Assembly: GCA_020631735.1 (NCBI GenBank)
Contig: CM036160.1
Span: forward strand, 111,458,680 to 111,522,679
From: Saccharum officinarum
Lineage: Eukaryota; Streptophyta; Magnoliopsida; Poales; Poaceae
Direction of reading: 5' to 3'
Length of the DNA: 64,000 nucleotides
Part shown: in pieces, positions 22,501-33,120 of the stretch
How positions within the stretch are numbered: position 1 is the stretch's first letter
Layout of the letters: the number at the start of each line of letters is the position of its first letter
Translations under genes and position numbers: made by a program
Notes under the pieces: model-generated
Databases searched by the model: none
Seen by the model: the letters and a program-made list of their open reading frames with translations, nothing else
What the model was told of the DNA's origin: nothing

Positions 22501-25500
22501 GCACGCCGAAGGAGCACTTGGAACGCTTGACGAAGAGGCGGTGGCGCACTAACTCGGAGAGGACGACACAGAGGTGTCGCAGGTGATCCGCCTAGGTTTG
22601 ACTGTAGATTAGAATGTCATCAAAAAAGACAAGTACAAATCGACGCAGGTACGGCCAGAGGACGTCGTTCATGAGGGACTGGAACGTCGCCGGCGCGTTG
22701 CAGAGGCCAAATGGCATGACGAGGAACTCGTAGAGGCCGTCATGCGTGCGGAACGCTGTCTTGTGTACATCCTCAGGCCGCATCCGGACCTGGTGATACC
22801 CGGACCGCAGGTCCAGCTTGGTGAAGAAACGCGCGCCGTGGAGCTCGTCGAGCAGCTCGTCCACGACCGGGATGGGGAAGGCATCCTTGACTGTGAGCGT
22901 GTTCAACGCCCTGTAGTCGACGCAGAACCGCCACGTGCAGTCCGACTTCTTGACAAGGAGCACCGGCGATGAGAACGGCGAGTCGCTGCGGCGAACGATG
23001 CCCTGCGCCATCATGGCAGCGCATTGTCGTTCGAGCTCATCTTTGTGAGCCGTCGAGTACCGATACGGCCGGACAGCCACCGGCTGCACGCCCGGTTTGA
23101 GCGTGATGCCATGGTCGCGGACTCGGGGCGGGGGCAGGCCGGTCGGCTCAGCGAAGATGTCGTCGAACCTTGCCAAGAGCTCCTCGAGCAGGGAGGTGCT
23201 GGCCGAGGTGGTGTAGGGGCCGTGCGCGCCTGGGGCTGGAACGCCCGCCTAGCACACGGTGCGCCCCTCGTGCTGGAACGAGACGGTGCCCGCTACCAAG
23301 TCCCACACCAGCTTCCCCAAGGTGGCCATCCAGTGTGTCCCCAGGACGATGTCGTACCCTGCAAGAGGCATGACAAACAAATCGACGGCGAAGCCGAGGT
23401 CGTTGATAGTGAGTGGAGCGCGGCGAAGGACGCCTGGGCATGGTACTTTCTCGCCGTTGGCGACCGTGGCCGTCAGGCGCGGCCGAGGTTGGACTGGCAG
23501 CCCGGTCCGGCGCGCTGCATCCTCCCCGATGAAGCTGTGGGTGGATCCGGTGTCCAGGAGGGAGATGAGGGACGTCGCGCCCACCGAGACGCAGACCTGC
23601 ATGGTCTTGCCGATGGGCAAACCAGCGACCGCATGAAGGGAGAAGACCGGGGCCTCCATCTCCCCGACCGCGTCTGCTGCAGCAGCGCCGTCGTCCGCGG
23701 CGTCGTCGATCTCCACGCCCTCGAGGAAGAAGAGGCGCCGACAGAACCTGTTGTGGCCATGGGTGTACTTTTCATTGCAATTGAAGCACAAACCTTGACG
23801 GCACCGTTCCGCCATTTCGTCCGGTGTTAGGCGCCGTTGGTTGCCCTCGCCGCGGCCCTGCTGGGCGGCCACCGGGGGAGCAGGGAGCGCCAGCTGCTGC
23901 TGCTAAGGCGCGGGCAGCGCTGGTCGGGCCGCTGGGGCGGCAAGAAGGCCACGCGAAGGCGCCCGAGGGGGAGGCGGCCCCTGCCAGTCGAGCTCCATCA
24001 ACTCCACCTAGTGGGCGAGACTCATGGCGGCCGCTAGCGTCTTCGGGTTGTGGATGCGGACGGCGTGGCTGAGCGGCGACAGGAGTCCACCGGTGAAGAT
24101 CTGGACACGTTGGATCTCATCAAGACGACCCGCGCGAGGCAGGAGGGCCTGGAAACGGTTGGAGTACTCCACGGTCCCTGTACGCCGACACTGGGTGAGC
24201 TCGAACAGCGGAGCCGAGCGAAGGGGCGGCCCGAAACGCAGGTTCAGGAGCTCCTTAAACCACCCCCATGGCGGCGTGCCTTCGTCCTCCTGGAGCTGGT
24301 CGTACCAGAGCTGGGCGACATCCTCCAAGGCGTAGGAGGCCATCCACACGCGCTGCTCCGCCATGGTACGTTGTTGGCAAAAATAGGATTCACACTTGTT
24401 GACGAAGAGCATCGGATCAGTCTTGCCGTCGTAGCGGGGAAACTCCAATTTCTGGAATTTTGGTGGGCGATCCAGATCGCGCGGCCCGTTCTGGCGGCCG
24501 CCGGTGCCGCTGCCCGACGACTCCGACTTCTCCTTCATGGCGGCCATGTCGGCCTTCAGGTCCTTCAATTCCGTGGTGACGGACTTCAGCATCTCGACCA
24601 CATCGGCGAGGGACGGCTCGCTCATGGTTGCTGGCTGGGGCGCGGACGTGGGGGAGGGCTGCGGCGACGGTGGCGGGCTAGGATTTTGGGCGGCGGCGGC
24701 TGTGGAAGACTGGGTGGAGCGGGTGGGAGAGGATCGGCGAGACCGTGATACCAGGTTGTCAAGGGCGTCGAGCCCTTGGCTGGCCGGACCGCGGCTATGT
24801 AGTTCGTAGCCGTCGGCCGTCTTCTCCGGTGAGGTTATACCCCTCTACCGTAGGCTTAGTTGAGAGACAGAGAGGATTAAGGATAATGATCTTGCTTGCC
24901 TTCATTGTCTTTCGGAATTACATATAAATAGCCAATCAGTCAACAAATCTTGGAAACAAACTAATCTTTGCAAACTAAGGAAACCAACTCGTAAAATCAA
25001 GGCCAGCCCTTAGCCACTCGATCTGGCCTGGCTGCTGGGCGCGCCTCCGCTCGCTGCTGCCGCGGGCGCTGCGGCTCGCCTGATGTCTCGGGCCCGCCGC
25101 TGACGTGTGTACGTGCGGCCCCACATGACATGAATATCCAGTATATCCAACAGAATGCTGCCCAGTAGTCCTCCCTCAATGAACCACAAAATCAACCGGT
25201 CCAACTTAATCGATCAATTCCATCAAATGACCCAATGTCAAGGACTTTTCTCTGATGATAGAAATATGCTTTGGCTTACTCAAACGTGGCTAAGGTAATA
25301 TATAAGATAATATATTTTCAAATGCCAGAATTTCACTTCAAGCCTTTCAAAAAGGTAATAATTATTTTTAAGGTCAACACGCCCGCCCGGATGGTTAAAG
25401 TTGTTTTTGCCATAGAAGTTACCACCTCACAATCACAGAACAAGCTGAAGAACAGCACCAATAGATAATAGTAACTGGAGCAAGAACGCATACCCATTCA

Positions 25501-26900
25501 CTTGGGCAGAGTGATCTGTAGTACTTAGCAAACTTTTCACACTCAGGAGCACCCTCCCCTTTAGCAGCTACACACCTGTTATAAAATTAGAATCAGTTAC
25601 AACCAATAGCTGAAAGAACCCCAATTATTATTTTCTGAAAGTTTAGCCATACCTATGATATTCAATATAGCGTGTGAAGCAATGTCTTGTTTGATTTGTT
25701 GTTGGGAAGCGAAAATCTGCTGGAGCTGTCTCGATCTGGATATTGTAAATGTTCAATACCAGCTTATAGAATGTAGCTGCTCATAGCTAGTTGGTAATGT
25801 CATACCTTAATTTCTAGTATTTCATCAGCTGCTTCCTCAGCGACCTCACTACTTTCTTCAGCGGAAGAGCTGTCCTCAGCTTCTGGCTTCTCAGAGGGTT
25901 CTTTCACCTCTGGAGTTTCACTTGTTTCTTTAACAGCAACAGTGGTCTCATGAGCTGCTGGAGTTTCAGCACTTTTGTCAGGGATGACTTCAGCCGCAGT
26001 CCTGACAGCAGATTTCCCATTAGATGGATTTTGTACTCGGACCTCTTGGGATGGCAGTGAATATTCCTGCACGTAAGGTGGTTCAACAATGGTTGTGACC
26101 AAGGAAGATGAGTTTCAGAAGGAACAACTAGCAATACAGAGATTAGTTGGGTTAAGGAATACATATGTCACGGCTGGACAACATATGCTTATTGTGGAGG
26201 ACTGGAGCTATGACATCGGAGATTCGGAGCTGAAGAACCGGTACGTCTTTAATTTTTTTGTTAAAAAAAGTTCAAACGCTATTCGAAGTAAAAAATACCG
26301 TCGCACTAACTCGAAACCTAATCAGCTAACAACAAAATCTACATTTCCACTTTGAACCTACGAAACTCCGATGGATGAATGAACGAACTATCGTCAATTT
26401 CGCTATCTAATTATGTATTGTCAGGGGCAGGAATGAACGAACTAGACCCGGAACCAAAGAAAACATCAAAACAGCAACTGTGGATCCTTCCATATATATA
26501 TCCAAGCATGAAGTACCCACCAACTATTCCACCCAAATTTTCGGGAAAAAAAAGGACACTATCACCCAAATTATACATGCATCCCAGCACAAAACCTAAC
26601 TCCAACTCATCCTACTACACACGGTCCACGAGCAGCTCGTAGCTACGGGACGGCGCGAGAAGTTGCATTAATCGTAGCCGCGACAGGCCGTATTTCACGA
26701 GAGAGCAAGTTGGAGAATGAGGAGAGGATACGCACGCCTGTTCGTTTCGCTGGATTATTATGGCCGAAAGTACTCTTTGGTTTGTTGTGAGAGAAAAATA
26801 CTGTTGGATAGCTGCTGATTCTGCTGATCAGCAAAAACAACAAATAGGGTGACGGCTTCCCTACCTCGGCGAGCGACGGAGCATTGCCTTCCGCAGCCAT
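19520..26900 (-). CDS. COX6B: Cytochrome c oxidase subunit 6b, copy 1
   Basis: Five exons on the minus strand: 26900-26865, 26066-25806, 25735-25653, 25575-25494 and 19573-19520. They join in phase to 516 nt (171 aa). The first 99 residues are an acidic Glu/Ala/Ser/Pro-rich extension typical of plant COX6b-1. The CHCH domain follows with cysteines C118-x9-C128 and C139-x10-C150, the twin CX9C/CX10C pattern that is oxidised in the mitochondrial intermembrane space; it ends [14 protein letters not shown]. The protein caps the dimer interface of respiratory complex IV. The last intron (19574-25493, 5920 bp) holds a complete Reina-like retrotransposon in the same orientation as the gene, so correct expression requires splicing across it. 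This copy is very probably the same gene as 33121-40500, seen twice through an assembly overlap. Confidence 0.93.
19997..25130 (-). mobile_element. Reina-like Ty3/gypsy chromovirus-type LTR retrotransposon, copy 1
   Basis: Complete 5134-bp element. Both LTRs are 374 bp (19997-20370 and 24757-25130), begin TGTCA and end TGACA, and differ at 7 positions by my count. The target duplication is TGAAT (19992-19996 and 25131-25135). On the minus strand a primer-binding site TGGTATCA follows the 5' LTR (initiator Met tRNA type) and a polypurine tract AGGGGGGGAGAGA precedes the 3' LTR. A TATA-like CTATTTATATG lies in the LTR. Short LTRs, small size and a chromodomain-like C-terminus place it near the Reina clade. 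It sits in COX6B intron 4. Confidence 0.95.
20316..24625 (-). pseudogene. Gag-Pol polyprotein of the Reina-like element, copy 1 (disrupted)
   Basis: In order: Gag from 24625; zinc knuckle [16 protein letters not shown]; aspartic protease with DTGS; reverse transcriptase with VFFDDIL at the catalytic site; RNase H (VECDAST); integrase with an HHCC finger and the core motif SDRDPVF; and a chromodomain-like tail (LVHWRGEP). Six in-frame TAG codons interrupt it (24008, 23903, 23249, 22592, 22041 and 20648), and two frame shifts (near 21474, in a G run, and near 20541) are shared with copy 2. A further frame break near 22415 is private to copy 1, where one C is missing. The element cannot make its proteins but could be moved in trans. 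Confidence 0.92.
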
Positions 26901-27158
26901 GGCGGCGCCCTGTGAAAGCTTCTGGCTGGTGGGAGGTGGGGAGGTGGTGAGATGTGCGAAGAAGAAACGACGCGAGTGGAGTTGGTGGGCACGTGCTACC
27001 TGAAGTCTAGAAGAGAGTGATTTTGGATGGGCTTAAAAATGAGGCCAATATCCTCAGTGCCCATCGAGGTCGAGTCGTCTGAGTCGTTTTTGGGCTTAAT
27101 TAATTTGGTACTCCCTCAATTTCAAAACTTGGTAACTTTGGATAACGATTATTTAAAG
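26901..27158. promoter_or_regulatory. COX6B upstream region, left-contig version
   Basis: Proximal 5' flank of copy 1. The site II words found in copy 2 appear here with single bases missing (GAGGCCAATA against GAGGCCCAATA; AGTGCCCATCG against AGTGGCCCATCG), so this end of the contig looks less accurate. It stops at the N run. Confidence 0.55.
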
Positions 27159-27258
27159 NNNNNNNNNNNNNNNNNNNNNNNNNNNNNNNNNNNNNNNNNN
27201 NNNNNNNNNNNNNNNNNNNNNNNNNNNNNNNNNNNNNNNNNNNNNNNNNNNNNNNNNN
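27159..27258. other. Assembly gap of 100 N
   Basis: Exactly 100 consecutive N, the usual placeholder for a gap of unknown size between scaffolded contigs. The sequence on its right begins inside the helicase first exon and repeats what lies at 13654. Confidence 0.99.
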
Positions 27259-27879
27259 TCGCGGAAGCTGTTACGCGAGCCCAGACGTTGCTTTACATCC
27301 CGTATGGACGCCGCGAGCTCGGCGGAGCGGGCGGCCGAGAGGGCCACGAGGTCGGAGTTTAGGAGGCGGGAGGCGTGGTCGGCGAAGAGCGAGGCGAAGT
27401 GCGGCGAGGCGTGGGCGGCGAGGGCGGGGTGCGGTAGGTCCAGGGTGAGGAGGTGGAGCCCCTCGAGGCGGACGCCCACAGCTCGCGCGCGGCGGCCGCG
27501 GCGTCCGAGATGGAGGTAAAGACGAGGCGCGCGGCATGGCGGCCGGAGGAATGGACGGAGATGCTGGCCGGCGTCGGCGACTTGAGGTCCGCGACGAGGG
27601 CCTCCACCTCAATGGCGGTCGGGCCGGACAGATCGGGGCCCGGGCGGACGAGGAGTACCTCGAACTGCGACGGGGGAGGGGACGGCTGCACGTGGCAGTC
27701 GCGCTGGTGCTGGCCGCGGGGCTGATACCGGTGTTCGGTGCTGTAGTGTCGGTCGCGGTGGGGGTGTGAGTGAGGCTGGTACCGGTGTTCGTTGTGGTAG
27801 TGGTGGTCGCGGTGGAGGTGGGAGGCTGTGGGACCCAATCCGGCGGGCGGAAGGGTCCGCGGTCCTGAGATCGGCGCAT
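27259..27879 (-). pseudogene. Partial helicase exon 1, copy 2 (cut by the gap)
   Basis: Repeats the 5' part of the DEAH helicase first exon, from the ATG at 27877-27879 to the gap. Relative to copy 1 it lacks one G near 27473 (GGCGGACGCC against GGCGGAGCGCC) and one G near 27821, so the frame is broken twice. These look like consensus errors near a contig end, not real mutations. The rest of the gene exists only at 6008-13653. Confidence 0.85.
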
Positions 27880-28205
27880 TGCTGCGGCGGTGGTTGCGAG
27901 GGCGGCGCCGGCGGCGCAGTTTCCAAGGGTTTGGGCCTTGGGAGAGGTTTTGGAGAGGGGAAAGGGGAACGGCCGCCGGGAACAGACGAGGCCACGAGGG
28001 AAGAGGAAAAGGTGAGAGACGACAAGAGTCCCGATTCTTAAACTCAAAACGCGGGGCCCTGCTGATCGGGGATCAGGCATCGTGCACGTTTTAATTCGTG
28101 TTATTTTTTTATTGTATATATGCCCTGATCATTGCTGTTTTAAAAGACCACGGTGTCCGTATAAAAGAAAAAAGACCACGGTGCCAGCTCTAGTTTTTTT
28201 TAATA

Positions 28206-28898
28206 GGAAAGAGTCTAGATCACCCCACCCCTGAACTATTGACCCTGGAGCACGTAACCCCCTGAACTATAAAACGGTTTAATTTATCCCCTAAACTATT
28301 TAAAACCATCTATTTTACCCGGAGCGGTTTTCGACGGCGGTTTACTACAGTAACCATGAGTTGCTACAGTAATATCTGTTTTTATCTTTTCTATTTATTT
28401 TCGCTGAATATTTGAAAAATCATAGTAAATCACAAAAAATCATAAAAATAGAAAATCTAATTTTGTTAGACTCCACATGAGTAGATCTACACAGTGAACA
28501 TATAATACGGTATGCTTTAGTACAAAGTTTTTGTTGTAGCTTTAGATTAATTGAAAAATCTAATTTAGACTAAAGCTATAGCAAAAACTTTGTACTAAAG
28601 CGTACCGTATTATATGTTCACTGTGTAGATCTACTCACGTGGAGTCCAACAAAATTAGATTTTCTATTTTATGATTTTTCTGTGATTTACTATGATTTTT
28701 CAAATACTCAGCGAAAATAAATAAAAATAAAAACAGATATTACTGTAGCAAACCATGGTTACTGTAGCAACCCGCCGAAAAACGCCCAGGGGTAAAATAG
28801 ACGGTTTTGGATAGTTCAGGGGGTAAATTAGACCGTTTTATAGTTCGGGGTTATGTGCTCCAAGGTCAATAGTCCAGGGGGTGATCTAGACTTTTTCC
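28206..28898. mobile_element. Long foldback element 1, copy 2
   Basis: Same element as 14605-15301 with several one-base indels in A, C and T runs. Present because of the 13.5-kb repeat. Confidence 0.7.
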
Positions 28899-29152
28899 TT
28901 TTTTATATAAAAATGGTAATGACTTAATACAGACGAGCCTTTTTTTCCTTATACGGTCATAGCAAGACAAATAATACAGCCGGTAAACCGGCTACAAGGA
29001 TCTTTACAATATTTTCTTAGCCTACTGATATTGTACTCATTCTATGTCCCTAAAGAAAATCATATTGACATCAGTAAGACATTCAAAAACAACTTCGACC
29101 GTTACCTTTTGGCTATAAAATATTTATAAAATATAGTCAATATATACTTTTA

Positions 29153-30135
29153 GGAAAAAGTCTACATAATATCCCAACTATTCAGGGTGGATTACTTCAG
29201 CCCTAAAACTATAAAACTGGATTTTCTACCCTACTTTCTAACACCGGTCAAACCAAGCGGTTTTGGACGGTGGTTCTGCTACAGCGACGGTGGTTTTATC
29301 TTGTTCTTTTTTATTTATTTTTGTTGAATCTTTGAAAAATCATAGTAAATCACAGAAAAATCATAAAATAGAAAATCCAATTTTGTTGGACTCCACATGA
29401 GTAGATCTACACAGAGAACATATAATATGGTATGCTCCAGTATAAAATTTTTGTTCTAACTTTAGATCTATGTTTTTCTGTAATTAATTGGAATAATTCA
29501 TAGTTGCAGCTTCTATGGCCAATTGTGGTGACATTTTCATGGTGGGCTAATTATTGCATGTTTCAACTGTAGTGAAAATTTCATACTCATTGAATTATGT
29601 ATAAATTAGTTATAGATTTATTTAGGTTTATGTTTTTTAAATCTATGCTTTATTTATGACTAAGTCATACATGATCCAATGAGTAAGAAATTTTTACTAT
29701 AATTCAAGCGTACAATAATTATCTCACCATAAAAATTTCATCACAATTGGACCATAAAAGCTGCAGTTATGAATTATTCCATTTAATTATATAGAAGCAT
29801 AGATCTAAAGCTATAGCAAAAACTTTGTACTAAAGAATACCATATTATATGTTCACTGTGTAGATCTACTAATGTGGAGTCCAACAAACTTGGATTTTCT
29901 ATTTTATGATTTTTCTGTGATTTACTATGATTTTTCAAAGATTTAGCAGAAATAAATAAAAAAGAAAAAGCAAAAACCACTGTCAGTGTAGCAGAACCAT
30001 CGTCCAAAACTGCTTAGGGAGGGATGGGTTATTTGATCGGTTTTGGAAGTTCAGGAGGTAGAAAATTAAATTTTGTAGTATGGGGGTGAAGTAGTCCACC
30101 CTGAATAGTTTAGGGGGTTATGTAGATTTTTTTCC
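29153..30135. mobile_element. Long foldback element 2, copy 2
   Basis: Same element as 15556-16538, with the same flanking TATACTTTTA at 29143-29152 and 30136-30145. Confidence 0.73.
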
Positions 30136-30145
30136 TATACTTTTA

Positions 30146-31946
30146 TAAAACTATATTTCGAAATAAATCCACTTACATCACTTTTATATTTTCAAACTCA
30201 ACCTAAAAGAATTTATTTGTAGTCGAGGTTTAAAATGTTTAACTTAACACAACCTCAAAAGTTCTTTAGGAACATGGAGGGAGGAATTAGTTTTTCACTA
30301 TTAATACATGGTCCACTTGTCTCTTTCATAAAGTTTCTTCTTTCTAGTGTTTAAGACGGCTGTAAGCTTACAGTCTGCTTCTCTTATCTCTCCTGTCATC
30401 TCTTCTCCACCTCAGCATTTAACTAACTTATAGCCTGTTATTATACTTGCTCTCACACATGCTCCAGCGCCCGACGCGTGTGGTGGCTCCCACCAGTGCA
30501 TTGTTCTTCTTCCCACCACATGCGTTCGCACCCAATGGTTCCATGCTCATCCCACCCCCTTCTTCCCCAACTCTAGCGGGCTTAGAAGAGAAGGGGTTTG
30601 GGGGAGGAAGGCCGGCCAGTCATTGGGGACGACGGCAGGCCGGTTTAGGGACCCTAGCGGTGGTGGAGGCGACTGGGCTAGGGTGAGTGGGGAGCTCCAT
30701 GGCCGGAGCTCGCCGCATAAGAAGGAAGGGGGTAGAAAGAAGCGGTCGTCGTGGGCACGCTAGGGTTTCATCCGAGCTCCGCAGCCGCGGAGCTCCGGTG
30801 AAACCCTACGTGCGGCGGGTAGGCGGTGGGCGGTGGTGGGGGTGATGAGCGCCGGAGAGGGAGAAGACATAGGAGAGAGAAGACGCCGAGGAGCAAGAAG
30901 GGTGCAAGCAAAATCGATTGTGCCTAAAAAAATATAGATTTAAGGTTTGTTTAGAACACAAGAATTTTATAGGAATCAATTCAACTTTATAAAAAATAGA
31001 GGGGCATAATTTTCGCCTTGCATAGCTCCTTTCCAAAAACAACATAATTCTATTTCCTGATAAGTCAAATAGTTTCAACTTCAACCACCTATAAATATCT
31101 TTTATATCAATTAAATATCATTATATTTAATTTACAAATATTTTGATAGTAAAATTTTGATAAATACTTATTTATCAAACTTGAGAGTTTGATTAGACTC
31201 AAACCTAAAATTATTATTTTTAGATGAAAGGAGTACTATCTAGTACTAGTAGCAAGGATTGTGAATCGATCTGTGATATGTAATAGGATCTCACGGAGTC
31301 GTGATAAGATAATATCGTATATTTTGATTATGTCATGTAACCATGATATTAAGTTTAGGATCATGATCTTCAAGACAACATTTATTATATTCCCTTTTAA
31401 AATGTGAATTGAGGTTGTAAATCAAAATTATCATATTCTACCCTTTGCTAGTTATTATTCTTGTATTATACTTAGTATATTTTTTTTGTTAATAGTATTT
31501 TTCGAATTTAATGCTAAAATTAAATCCTACATCGAATACAATCAAGTTCATTTGAAGGTTAGGTCACTAATGTACATAAGGTTACTTGTTTTAACTACAC
31601 GAATCAAAATCAAAGTTTTAGGCAGTTTGGCAGGACTCCTGCTTCTCCTAAAGAGGTTACGATTTTGGCTCCTTTTACGGAGAAGCTTCTGAAACCATTT
31701 TGAAACAACTTCAACGATAGTTTTATAATATTTTATGTTAAGTTTACGAGGAGAAACTGGCAGAAGCCATGTTTTCATGGCCTTGCCTCAGTGAAAAAAG
31801 CTCCAGCTCCTTACAAGGAGCTATTTCTTATATGGTCGTTTGGCTCGATCTCGCGACAAGAGCCACAAGAAACCAAAATCTAAAGCCAAGATGCCAAAAG
31901 AACTCTAAATTTTAGGCATGTTTAAAATAATTCCTTAAAAAATATA
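30146..31946. other. Gene-free stretch, second copy
   Basis: Repeats 16549-18345, with a 3-bp insertion near 30607 and an extra G near 30730. No gene supported; the small open frames are inherited unchanged from copy 1 and their conservation means nothing. Confidence 0.4.
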
Positions 31947-32088
31947 CTTTATCCATTCCAAATTATAAATCATTTTGACTTTTTTAATATATATAACTTT
32001 TATTATGTACTTATATATACTATACCTAGATGCATAGTAAAAGTAATGTATCTAGAAAAGATTTTAAAAAAATTTGGAATGTAGGGAG
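31947..32088. mobile_element. Stowaway-type MITE, copy 2
   Basis: Same element as 18346-18487, flanked by TA on both sides. Confidence 0.8.
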
Positions 32089-32432
32089 TACTGTCCTTCT
32101 TTATTATCTTTGCCATGCCACCTAATACGTACTCCCAGTCGTTTTCGCTTCCCGAAAAACAATTTTGACTAAATATATATTAAAAATATTAATATTTTTG
32201 GTACATAATTAGTTTCCATGGAAAGATCTTTGAATTAATTTTTTAATAAATTCATTTGGAGATACAAATGTCTCACGTATTTTCTACAAATCGAGTTAAA
32301 CTTATGACACGTACACCAACGACGACAGTTATTTAGGGACGGAGGAAGTACATTTGGATGTGTCTATGACAACATTTTAGGACAGTGTTGGATGCGTCTC
32401 AAAAACATTTGCAGGTCATGCACAATCTAAAC

Positions 32433-32765
32433 GCCTGACGCAACCATCGCCGCTCGGTTCCGTGAGACGTTCTGAGAGCCGTTGTCGTCGTCCAAGCGCG
32501 AGGCATTGCAGGAACTCTTCCCCTTGATCGGTGCTCGCGAGCGGCGGCGCATGCGCCTCGACTAGCGGGGTCATCTCCCCTCGTCGCAAAATTTGTTCTT
32601 TTCTTAGTACACTATCTTAGCTCCACCGTCAAGCCGGTGATCTGTGTTAGTGTGCGTCTGTGCGGTGTCCTCGGCAACTCGCTGTAGTTCGCCACATAAC
32701 TATGTTGTATCAACTCTAACTTCTCTTAATGAAACACGTGCCAAGCACGTTCTTGGAAAAAAAAA
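32433..32765 (+). mobile_element. 5'-truncated LINE 3' end, copy 2
   Basis: Same as 18832-19164, with the target duplication TGCACAATCTAAAC at 32419-32432 and 32766-32779. Confidence 0.82.
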
Positions 32766-33120
32766 TGCACAATCTAAACCATCTCGACGTACAAAAAAAA
32801 ATCGTTCCGTTCAGTGTGGAAGGCATTACTGTTGCCCCCATATGAACCATTTTGGGACTCAAATCCGTTCCGTTCAGTCCGGTGTCGGAGAGAAGTATCA
32901 ATTACATTATCCGCCTTTGGGACTCAAATCCATTGCCACTCAAAGTTGGCTTAAAGAACGGTATACGAGGGATTTAGAAACGATTCCTTGCACCTCAAAC
33001 CTAAACTTTTATTTTTGACAAAACTCTGAAAAGGTACTTGTGAATTGTGATAGTCCTTGTAGCTAAGTATTAACGAAGGCAAGGTGTCAGAACGAGCACA
33101 GCTTCTCTCTCTGAGCAGCG

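Larger units (their letters stand above)
13654..27158. repeat. 13.5-kb repeat, copy 1 (end of left contig)
   Basis: This 13,505-bp block matches 27259-40762 (13,504 bp) almost base for base. The right edge is exactly the start of the N run. Differences are mainly single-base indels, many in homopolymers, plus a few substitutions and one 3-bp indel (near 17006 versus 30607). It is best read as the overlapping end of one contig. Confidence 0.95.

Noticed and set aside
23024..23830. 268-codon plus-strand open frame (and its twin at 36625-37431)
   Set aside because: It is antisense to the Reina-like gag-protease region; GC-rich coding DNA leaves long open antisense frames. No domain is recognisable.
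13654..27158. A real segmental duplication containing two COX6B genes
   Set aside because: Both boundaries match the gap edges and the differences are mostly single-base indels. A biological duplication would not be expected to end exactly at contig ends. Read evidence is needed to be final.
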